Positions 37,145-49,100 of a stretch of 64,000 nucleotides of DNA are shown in pieces. Each line of letters opens with the position of its first letter. The first letter of the stretch is position 1. A model generated the notes under the pieces. The model worked only from the letters and a program-made list of their open reading frames with translations, was not told the origin of the DNA and did not search any database. This DNA comes from Ancistrus triradiatus. Its lineage: Eukaryota; Chordata; Actinopteri; Siluriformes; Loricariidae. A program made the position numbers and the translations under genes. Location of the stretch: contig JAJAGP010000173.1 of assembly GCA_025084515.1 (NCBI GenBank), positions 248,001 through 312,000 of the forward strand, written 5' to 3'.

Positions 37145-40100
37145 TATATATATCTCTATGCACTTCATTTCTAAAAGCCTAATCTTCCCCCATTCTCTAA
37201 ATTGCCCACAGCACAGAATGAATATTTTCAGAAATTTTTAAAGTCAGCTGTATTTTCACACGTTCCACAATGAGCCCAAAAAAGAATCAGTGCTGCACGC
37301 ATTAACATTGCATAAGGATAACATCATTCCATCTTCATATACAGTACACAGAGCTCCACCTGGTTACCCAAACATCCAGCTAACTGCTTATTTCAGTATA
37401 GACTGGATGACTGCATGTGTGCAAACAAGTTTAAGCATGCGGTCTCATTTACTTCAGCTCCTAATGCATGGCTGCTGACTCGCATAACAGAGATACACAT
37501 ATCAAAAACACTTTGGGCCACATGAGGAAAACCACAATGTGTTAAATCAACATGGGGAATATTATCATAATTGCTGTTTTAGCGATGTGTGAGCCTACAT
37601 TATCGGGTATGTCACTCACTTTGTAAAAAGCAGTCAAAAACACTCCTTAAGAGATAAGGTATTCATTGCTTCATGTTGCCAGGTAAGACAGACTACTGTT
37701 CATATGCCCCAAGTGCATGAAGCATACACGAACCAAGCTAGTGTCCTACCTAAAGGTGCATAAGTGAAGTTAAAAATGAGTGAACAAACTGCAATAGGAG
37801 ACAAAATACAGACATTACCAGCCTTGTAGTCTAGGTCGTTAAATTTAATTGGTAGACGTGGTTTTGCTTTGAAAGGATGATGTTATGGCAACTTGCAAAC
37901 TATGTCGGAGATCGGTGGCCACTAAAGACAGAAACAACAAACTTATTGCACCATTTGCGAACTAACCACTGCGCAGTATATGAGGATTATGACAAACTTC
38001 AGGTGTCAGCTGTACATGACAAATTTAAACCAGCACAAAAACACACTGAGCAAACTTTAGTGGAACAGATTGCACAATAAAATCTGTTTACATTCAGCAA
38101 CTGTTGCATGCATTCCGATTTGTGTCATTTTGTGAAATGAAGTAACGGAAAAACGGATTTGCTTTGTTTTATGATCGGCTTCAGAAGGCTATTGGAAGAA
38201 TGTTTTGTGGACGGATGAGACCAAAATAGAACTTTTTGGTTTAATAAAAAAGCGTTATGTTTGGAGAAAGGAAAACACTGCATTCCATCATAAGAATCTT
38301 ATCCCATCTGTGAAACATGGTGGTGGTAGTATCATGGTTTGGGCCTATTTTGCTGCATCTGGGCCAGGACGGCTTGCCATCATTGATGGAACAATGAATT
38401 CTGAATTATATCAGAGAATTCTGAAGGAAAATGTCAGGGCATCTGTCCATGAACTGAATCTCAAGAGAAGGTGGGTCATGCAGCAAGACAACGACCCTAA
38501 GCACACAAGTCGTTCTACCAAAGAATGGTTAAAGAATAAAGTTAATGTTTTGTGGAAGGACCTGATGCGAGCAGTTAATGAGAGGAAACCCACCAGATAC
38601 TGACAGCAAAGGTTCACATACTTTTGCCACTCACTAATATGTAATATTGGATCATTTTCCTCAATAAATAAATGACCAAGTATAATATTTTTGTCTTTTG
38701 TTTAACTGGGTTCTCTTTATCTAATTTTAGGACTTGTGAAAATCTGATGTTTTAGGTCCTATTTATGCAGAATATAGAAAACTCTAAAGGATTCACAAAC
38801 AAGCACCACTGTATATAGGTATTTATTGTATTTACTCCTGACAGTAGAGTAAGCTACACACCTACATACAAGCCCTTTCCCCCCCCTGTCAGTGGACTAT
38901 GTGGAATAATGCAATATGCATCATACCATGATATAACCAGATCATGACCCATGTTTCATGATGCATAATATATCATGAAGTCCTTTCCAATACTCACGCC
39001 TAGTTATAATACCATCCAATATTAAAAAAACACAATTGTATCCATGTCAGTAGAAATAACAACAATAATAATAACGCACTTATATGTAGGGGTGGGTTGG
39101 ATGAGCGTATATACCATGTGGTGGTAGAAAAATTGAAAGTCTACCAAGAGAAATTGTAATGGACCGAAAAACAGTACTGCTTACCTCGCACAGAGTTGGT
39201 GGAGCTTCCAACTCAGGGGCTTACAAGCAACGAGGAAGAATGGTGGAAGACGGGGACAAAAAAAAACCCACACTCCTGACAGAATCAATGGGACTGCGGT
39301 AGCCTAGTGGTTAAGGTACTGGACTATGGAACAGAATGTCCAGGGTTCAAAACCCAGCTCTGTCAGGCTGCCACTGTTGGGTCCTTGAGCAAGGCCCTTA
39401 ACCCACAATTGCTTGGATTGTGAGACTGTATCAATTGTAAGTCGCTCTGGACGTACTGGACGTTGCATAAATGTAAATGTTTCCTCACAAACAAGTGAAG
39501 ATGAGGAACTTGTGATTAAAAGAGGAGCGACTTCTGTTGACATGGTTTGGTTTCACAAAATTTGACACTGACCAGAAATTTTTTTTTAGCTGGAAGCAGC
39601 AACAACAGCCATCGTTATCATGTTAAAATTAAGCCGTAGGTCAAAACATAAAGCACAACATTCACCCAGTGGTAAAACTGTCAGGCGTTAAAAGTTCATC
39701 AAAAAAGAATCACCATGTTTAGAAAAGCCTTTGCTAAAAAGTGTCTCCAAACAACAAGAAATCTAGCAGATGGAAGGACATAATGAATTCCACTGTATAC
39801 ATTTCCCTTTTACAATTCTAAGAAAATATTCCTGATTTACACAGTCGAAAAGGTTCATGAAGCTAATCCAAATCCGCTGAGATATGTAATGCAGTTGACA
39901 AATATTTACGTTTACTTTTAATGCTTGCACCTTTGAGGTTGAGTGATTTATACAGTACTGTGCAAAAGTCTTAGGCAACCATAAGTTGTGTAACGACCAC
40001 ATATAACATTGTTGATGATTGGACCCAAAAATTTCATACCTGGATTTGTCGCTCCATGATACCCTTTTCCTCTGATCTTCATGCCAATCTTTGTGAACTT

Positions 40101-43100
40101 TAGCATACATCTTAGCCTTTTCACCCGGTTCCCCTTCTGAAAAAGTAGTTTGATTTGGCTGCCTCCCTTCCAAAATGACCATTTCTGATCAAGCTACTTT
40201 GGACTGCAGAAAGGTCAATTTGGTAACCAGAAGCTGCCAGATGCTGCTATTGCTCAAGTGTAAGGGGAGATCACAGTAAATACATGCCACTGTAGCCTAT
40301 AGAAGCTGTTTTTTATTCTTAATAAATTCGTTTTTAATATTGCATCCTAATAAAGAGACTGAGAAATGTTTATGGTCATTATACCATTGCTAAAACAGTG
40401 ATATCTAATCTATTGATGGGCCCAAGACTTTTGCGCATTTCTTTTTACTGTTTTATATTTTAACTTGTACTGCATGTTGAAAAGTTTAACTGTAGTTCCA
40501 AAGAAAAAAAATTCTGAAATGTGATTAAAGTGCATTTCAACTAGCAATTCACTGGACTAGCTAAAATTTTTTATACCACTAAAAGTTCACCAAATTCTGG
40601 AGATGAATTGGATTATTAAGTGCAAATGCATGTGGTTAAAATCTTATCAGGATACAATCCAGACACGACGCATGAAAATACTAAGTTTAGAATGGGGACA
40701 CTGTGAATGCTAAGATTGTGTGTTCTGTGAATAAGCAGCCTGACTGTACCATATGACAGTAGCCATTTGTTTTAGTAGCCTCTTGTTTTGAGGAAAGGTT
40801 ACTGTTCCTTTTTTTTTTCCCTTCTTCACACCGAATAAAACACCACCAGAAGTAAGGTGATGGTTTGCAGACTGGATCAATAAATAAATAACCTGCTAAT
40901 GATGTTTTTACATGACCTCTTTCTGACATGGTGTATAAACAGGAAACCATATAGTGTAGAAAGCACCTTCGAGCTAAGTACAGTGGTCCCGCACATTTCC
41001 TCAACGTTCAAATCATCCTAAAACTTCACACATGTTGCTGTTTTTATTTCTCAGGGGCTTTCAAAAACATCTTCCATCCAGGTTTGCCATGATCTACTCA
41101 TGGTCTTGCATTCTTCATTCAAAGCCTGGTGTGCCAGTGCAAGTGGAAAGAATTCGGATGTGTTGCCTTGAGTCATGACAACATATGTAAAGCAGTATCA
41201 GCAGTCTTTAAAATCCATGACCACCTTTTATTGGTTCAAAAGGCTTCCACACATTGGAGCAATTGTTACACTAGTGTTGTTTGTTTTTGAATTTCAGACT
41301 GTTCTGCTATTTCACAATCGCAGACGTTATAAATAAATCCAGATATGCAAGCATTGTGAACAGATACAGAAACACCTTATAATGCAGTGTTTTTAAAGGC
41401 AAACCCAAACAAGATCTTAATCCCAACTATAAGATGACTGCAAATTAACATAATCACATGTTATCACAAAAATATACCGTGGTTGCTCATGCAGAACGAG
41501 ACAGCAAAAAGAGTATTTAGTGTCAAAGGCTTTGTAAGTTAATGTTTAAAACACTTACATTCACCTACACTCGGCCAAAATCATTAACAAAACTGTTTAT
41601 TTTCTAATAAAATCTCATGTAGTTTAGTGAGTAATAGCAAAACACTTACTCTACTGGTGAACTCTGAGCGCTAGCATAGCTGCTAAGCAAACTGCAGCCC
41701 GTGCTTCCTTTCAGTTGGCTCTTATAAACTAACCTTTTTAGGAGACTTACTTGCACTAGGAGAGTGAAAGGAAAGATTTATGAGAGAGTAGTGAGACCAG
41801 CCTTGTTGTATGGGTTAGAGACAGTGGCACTGACAAAGAGGCAGGAAGCAGAGATGGAGGTGGCAGAACTTAAGATGTTGAGGTTCTCTTTAGGAGTGTC
41901 TAGCGTGGACAGGATTAGGAATGAGATCATCAGAGGGACAGCACAGGTTGGAAAATTGGGAGACAAAATTCGAGAGGGAAGACTGAGATGATTTGGTCAT
42001 GTGCAGAGGAGGGATAGTGGATATATTGGTAGGAGGATGTTGGAGATGGAGCTGCCAGGCAAGAGACGGAGAGGAAGACCAAAGAGGAGTTATTTGGTTG
42101 TGGTAAATGAAGATATGCAGGGAGTTGGGGTCAGAGTAGAGGACGTGGAGGACAGGGTGAGGTGGAAATGTTTAACTCGCTGTGGTGACCCCTGATAAAG
42201 GGAGAAGCCGAAAGAAGAAGAAGATGATTTGCACTAGGAGAGTCCTGTAGATGAAAAAATAAAGAAAAACAATAAACTGAGCAAGGGCTATTGTGAATCT
42301 GAATCCTAGACTGTGGTAGCCTAGTGGTTAAGGCACTGGACTATGGACCCACTTAAATCCCACTTCTGCCTAGCAGCCACTGTTGGGTCCTTGAGCTAGG
42401 CCCTTAACCCACAATTGCTTGGATTGTAAGACTGTATCAATTGTAAGTCGCTCTGGATAAGGATGTCTGCTAAATGCTGTAAATGAATCACTGAATCAGT
42501 CCCACTGCCACAGGTGTATAAAATCAAGCGCCTTTATAAGCATTTACAAAAGCATGGGTTGTTCTAAAGAGCTCACTGAATTTGTGTGGGGTACTGTAAA
42601 AGGATGCCACCCGCTGCAAAAAGTCTGTTTGAACATTCCCTCCTAGATATTCCAAGACCAACTGTAAGTGGTATTACTGAAAATTGGAAGCGTTTAGGAA
42701 CCGCAACAACTCTGCCACAGTGACAAACCACATTAAGTTACAAAGTGGGGTCACCAAGTGCTGAGGCTCATAATGCATAAATGTTGCCAAAGCTCTGCTG
42801 ACTCGATAACTGCAGAGTTCCGAACCTCCTCTGGCATTAACATCAGCACAAAAACTGTGCACTGGAAGCTTCATGGCATGGGTGTCCAAGGTAGAGTAGC
42901 TGCATGCAAATCTTATATCACCAAGCACCATCTCAAGCGTTGGATGAAGTGGTGTAAACCATGTCACCACTGGACTCCGGAGCAGTAAAAATGTGTTCTG
43001 TGGAGTGAGAAATCACGCTTCTCTATCTGGCAGTCTGTTGGATGCATCAGGGTTTGGTGAATGGCAGGAGAAAGTTACCTACCTGACTGCACGGTGTCAA

Positions 43101-46100
43101 CTGGAGGAAGGACTGGTTTTCTGAAGTTGGCCTAGGCCCCTTGGTCCCAATGAATACCTTAACACTTCAGCATACTAAGACATGTTGGACAATTTTATGC
43201 TTCAACTTTGTGGGAACAATTTGGGGAAGGCCCTCTTCTGTTCCACCATGACTGCACCCCAAGGCATAAAGCAAGGTCCATAAAGGCATGGTTGGATGAG
43301 TTTGGTGTAGAAAAACTGGACAAGCTCACAGAGCTCTGGCCTCAACCCCATCAAACACCTTTTTGATGAATTAGAATGGAGACTTTGAGCCAGGTCATCT
43401 CATTCAAAATCAGTGTCTGACCTCACGTATGCTCTTCAGGATGAATGGGAAAAAAATTCCCCACAGAGCCACTCCAAAATCTTACAGAAAGCATTCCCAG
43501 AGGAGCTGCGGCAGTTACAGCTGCATTTTTAAAATGGGATGTCATAAAAGCTCCTGCAGGTATAATGTGTAGGTGACTCAAAACTTACAGTGGGGCAAAA
43601 AAGTATTTAGTCAGCCACTCATTGTGGAAGTTCTCCTACCTAGAAAGATGAGAGGGGTCTGAATTTTCATCATAGGTACACTTCAACTATGAGAGACAAA
43701 ATGAGAAAAAAAAAATCCCAGAAATCACATTGTAGGATTTTTAAAGAATTTTATTTTACATTATGATAGAAAATAAGTATTTGGTCACTAACAAAAGTTC
43801 AACTCAATACTTTGTAACATAACTTTGTTGGCAATGACTTGGTCAAATGTTTCCTGCAAGTCTTCATCAGGTTTGCACACACTGTAGCTGGTATTTTGGC
43901 CCATTCCTCCATGCAGATCTCTAGAGCAGTGATGTTTTGGGGCTGTCGCTGCGCAACACGGACTTTCAACTCCCTCCACAAACTTTCTATGGGGTTCTAT
44001 GGGGTTGAGGTCTGGAGATCTCCAGGGCCTTGAAATGCTTTTTACGAAGCCACTCCATTGCCCGAGCAGTATGTTTGGGATCATTGTCATGCTGGAAGAC
44101 CAAGCCACGTTCCATTTTCAAAGCTCTCACTGATGGAAGGAGGTTTTGGCTTAAAATCTCACGATGCATGGCCCCGTTCATTCTTCCCTTAACATGGATC
44201 AGTCGTCCTGTCCCCTTTGCAGTCCGATGTTTCCATCCCCATGCTTCACAGTAAGTATGGTGTTCTTGGGATGCAACTCAGCATTCTTCTTCCTCCAAAC
44301 ACGGCGAGTTGAGTTTTAACCAAAAAATTCTATTTTGGTTTCATCTGACCACATGATACTCTCCCAATCCTCTTCTGGATCATCCATATGATCTCTGGCA
44401 AACTTCAGACGGGCCTGGACATGTACTGGCTTAAGCAGGGCGGTCCCTCTCGGTGTAGTGCGTTACTGATGGTAGCCTTTGTTACTTTGGTCCCAGCTCT
44501 CTGCAGGTCATTCATCAGGTCCCTCCGTGTAGTTCTGGGATTTTTGCTCACCGTTCTCATGATCAGTTTTGACCCCACGGGATGAGATCTTGCGTGGGGT
44601 CTCAGATCGAGGGAGATTATCAATGGTTTTATATGTCTTTCATTTTTTTACAATTGCTCCCACCGTTGATTTATTCACACCAACCTGCTTGCCTATTGTA
44701 GGTTCACTATTCCCAGCCTGGTGCAGGTCTACAATTTTCTTCCTGGTGTCCTTCAACAGCTCTTTGGTCTTGGCCATGGTTGAGTTTGGAGTCTGACTGT
44801 TTGAGGCTGTGGATAGGTGTCTTTTATACAGATAACGAGGTCAAACAGGTGCCATTAATACAGGTAATGAGTGGAGGACAGAAGAGCTTCTTAAAGAGGT
44901 TACAGGTCTGTGAAAACCAGAAATCTTGCTTGTTTGTGGGTGACCAAATACTAATTTTCCTCCATGATTTAAAATGAAATCATTTAAAAATCCTACAATG
45001 TGATTTCCTGGATTTTTTTCCTCATTTTGTCTCTCATAGTTGAAGTGTATCCATGATGAAAATTACAGACCTCTCTCATCTTCTTAAGTAGGAGAACTTG
45101 CACAATCAGTGGCTGACTAAATACTTTTTTGCCCCACTATGTCCATATACTGTACGACTTGTTTTGTAATTTATAACCAACTAAAAAAAAAACGTGATAG
45201 AGCATAATGCGATGTGGGACACGTTTATACTTTAGGAAAACATACACTTCAGCCTATGCCACAGAGCAAAAACGCATGCAGATAGAGAATAAATGGAGCT
45301 TAAGGAACAAAGGCATGAACTCGCCTCACTATGATATACCTCACTATATAAGTGTATGTAATGTATAAAATAGTCTTTAATGCAGTGACAGCATTTCAGA
45401 CAGAACTCTTATGAATGCCTTTGTGTGTACACATTTCGCATAGCAACATGGGGTTTACATAGCAGAGGATGTGATTAAAGAATTCCATGACAGGGGAGAG
45501 GAATCAACACGGCAGGGAACGGTATCGCTGGCAGTGCAAGGCTGGGTTAAGTGAGGGAGGGAAAAAGTATTAAAAACCTAAACCAACTTAAATGTTAACA
45601 AAAAAAACTGATAAGATTTAAAAAAACGTTTGTTCCCTTTGCTATCCTGCGCCGAGCAGTGCAGATGCGCTCAGTTTGTGAAAAAGCAGCAGATCAACAA
45701 TCAAACTGTCATCCATGTGAAATCCTTTCATGATCTCCAGAGACTGATAAGCCATCTGTAATCAGAGTGTGTTTACATGCACATAACTATCTGATAACTG
45801 CAGAAAATCAGATTTTGTCAGTGATCCGATCAAGGAACATAAATGCACTTGAGTAATCAGATAATGTCACACCTCCAGGTTTACATGACCCAGGCAATAA
45901 CTGGATTTCTACTTTGCAACCAGCCAATAATCTGACTGAAAGATGTGATGTAAACTGCAATTTTGAATATTAAATGATCAAACTCTTAATTTTCTTGAGT
46001 ATATAATCACGTTTCAGAGTCTCCACAAAGTGTTCACTAGCCATTTAACGGTTGCTTGTTTAATTCCATGGTTGCCAAATGTGACGACAAATTTCCACCT

Positions 46101-49100
46101 GCTGTATGTAAATCAGGCCAAAAGAAGCGAAATCTCTAAGAATAAGCGGACCTGGCAATCATGTTTTTTTCCCGCTTGCACCAACTCTTCGTACCAAGAG
46201 GTGGCAGCAGTTTGAATACTTAAACTTTGTAAGAAATCAGTTTGGGGCCCTATGGACGTTGATTCCTAATGGAAGCCCATCCCCACCACCTGGAGAACTG
46301 GGGACTGTGGTAGCCTAATGGGTAAGGTACTGGACTATGGACCACAAGATCCAGGGTTCAAATCCCACCTCTGCCAAGCTACCACTGTTGGGTCCTTGAG
46401 CAAGGCCCTTAACCCACAATTGCTTGGATTGTAAGACTGTATCAATTGTAAGTCGCTTTGGATAAGGGCATCTGCTAAATGCTATAAATGTAGAGAAGAA
46501 ATAAAATAAAGTAATATCTCAAACCATTACTTTTGTTTCCTAGAAGTTTTCTTTGAGTTTTACATTCTCAGACTTTTCCACGTTCCTCAATATTCCCAAA
46601 CAACTGCCCTTTTATAAATTGACAAGGAAACTCCTCTATCCATCTAAAAGAATGTATAGTCTGACTGTGAATGTTTAACAGTTCAAGGCCAGCGCTGTCT
46701 GCATGTGATTTAATGTTTTGCAGGGGTTGTGTCGAACCGTTAGAAGTGCGATACACACACAATACCTGAACTGTTCCTGAGCAGTGCAAGCTGTCTCACA
46801 TATGGACAGCTTTACACAGTTAAGTGAAGATGGTTCATGAAGGTGGCTCACATCTCCAGATTTTCCACTGAGCACTGCTTTTAAAAGCATACACAGTTTG
46901 GCAAATGCTCTCTATAATACACGCTGACCAGACGATAAAATTTGCTCAGGTGTAAACCCCTGTTTCTGGAAATCAAGTGATCTTCCATCTTCCAGTCTAT
47001 TATTTGAGGAATTCCAGATCTAATCTGGTACATGCAATGATAAGCTGTCAGCAAACTTAAGTCTTCCGTGGAGATGTTGGCAGAACCAAACCAAGCATGT
47101 AAAACCTAAAACCACAGCTTGGATGATGTCATTATATATAAAGTTCAGAACTCAAGCCACACTGCTAGTAACACTGAATGCAGCTCGGTTCATATCATAT
47201 GCTAAGCATATTAAGTCTGAATGGAGAACTGAACCGAGACGGGGATTTTCACGACCTAAACCAGCTTAAAACACAAAGAGCCATGTCACATTTGTTGGCC
47301 ATCTGAAGCAGAGCACCAAATGTTCCGACACTTTAATGTACCCAAGGCTTTATTACTCATTGCGCTACATGTGGTTGGTTTTTTGGGATGTTGCAAATGA
47401 AGCTGCTTTGCTTAGCCTTTGGAGGCTCTCACACTTCTCCAGTTGGCCATGTCAACCACAAACATATGGCTTGTAAATTTCTAGCTGCATGGTCTTCTGT
47501 GCTTGTACATCAGTAGTATGTCTTGGCTGACATCTTTAAAGTTTCGTTGAATGGATCAAGCTTAGTACAGATCTAAAACATTGCTTTTACAAGCATCTAT
47601 AATTTGTTGGCCATAGAAGCTATTCAAAGCGAGGAGAAAGCAGTCTGCAAGTCTACACAACAGATGACTTCTAAATCTATATAAAACCCAGTTTTATCCA
47701 GTTTGTTTCTAGATGGCTTCTATATGACTCCGCAGACATTGTTTGGGGTTTTTCTGGACCAAACTTATTCCAGCATGAAAACACTTGACACTGGATCCCT
47801 GTTTAGAACTGCATTATAAGCCAGTGTTCCATGGGTTGGGCCAACGAATCATCTTGAAAGCGATGAAATAAAGAATCGAGAAAAGAAGTTAATCACACGT
47901 CTTTGTGAATTTTGCCTGCCTTTCTGGGTCACGTTCTAACTTGCACAGAAAGAATCAGACCCAACAGGAATCAGTCCCAAGTCAACAATGATCTGGTCTC
48001 TCATCAATCAGTGTGTTTATACACATGCTAATGTGATCATTACTGGATTTCACCAACTATGTAAACAGCACACTGACAACTTAGCTCATTAATTGGGTTA
48101 GTCAGCACATGATGCATTTCATATTTCAACATGTGCAGAAACTAGCAAATTAAATAATGTGTAAAAATAACACCACTGGTGATGTGCTAATTTAAACTAA
48201 GACAACAACGTATTGCGGAAGTTTGTGGTTTGGAACGCATCATCACAGTCATTAGAAAAATTCACAAGGCATGAAGGAGGAAACTGTGTGGGGATATTGG
48301 TTGTACGACTTATGAGTAAGGCAAGCAGAGTCAAAGTCACATTGAGTGCTTTTGAAATCATGATAAAAATGATATCCTGATTTGTTAAGTCTGTAGTGCT
48401 TGTGGAGATAATGAAAGAACAAAGTGCATTTGAACACCACTCTGCTTCACTGTCAGAACAATTTTACATTTAGGAAACTGCACTCCTAACGCCAACTTCA
48501 GGTGACATGCTAGTGAAATAAATCCCATTAATGACAATTCATGTAGAACCAGTTTTCCCATTATTAAATTAAGCTATTGAAGGGCAAGCCCACAAATCAG
48601 ATATTTCTTCTTCAGCTGTCGATTATTCTGTACACATGAACAGACTCAGTAACGTCAACGAAGACTTATCTGAACTTCTGTTGAAGGACACAAGCAAAAG
48701 TGGCAGTGTTTGGTTATTAAATTGTTTAGAACCCATTCACCTTTGGTTACTATACATATATTTTCATCACAGCTGCGTCCATTAGGCATGTTTATTAAGA
48801 AGCTGGAGCTCTAACATGCATCTTAATAACATCAGTGGCTCAGTTTTACTGAGATGTTTGCTGGGCGTGTGGTGACTGCCAGTATTCAAATGAATCTTGC
48901 AAATGACAAAATGGATGATGAGCATGTGAAAAATCTGAGCTTAACAGAAAGGCTGACCTACATGAAAAGGTGGTATTGATGTTACCATACAGTATGAGGA
49001 TAGACTTTTGTGAGAATTTTTTGTGGACTGCTATTTTTTTTTTTTCAAAGCAACTGATAATCAGTGGAACAAATGTCATTTTAAAATCTACTCACGTTTT

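Noticed and set aside
36933..37241. Tyr/Ile repeat frames on both strands
   Set aside because: They are translations of the (TA)n microsatellite.
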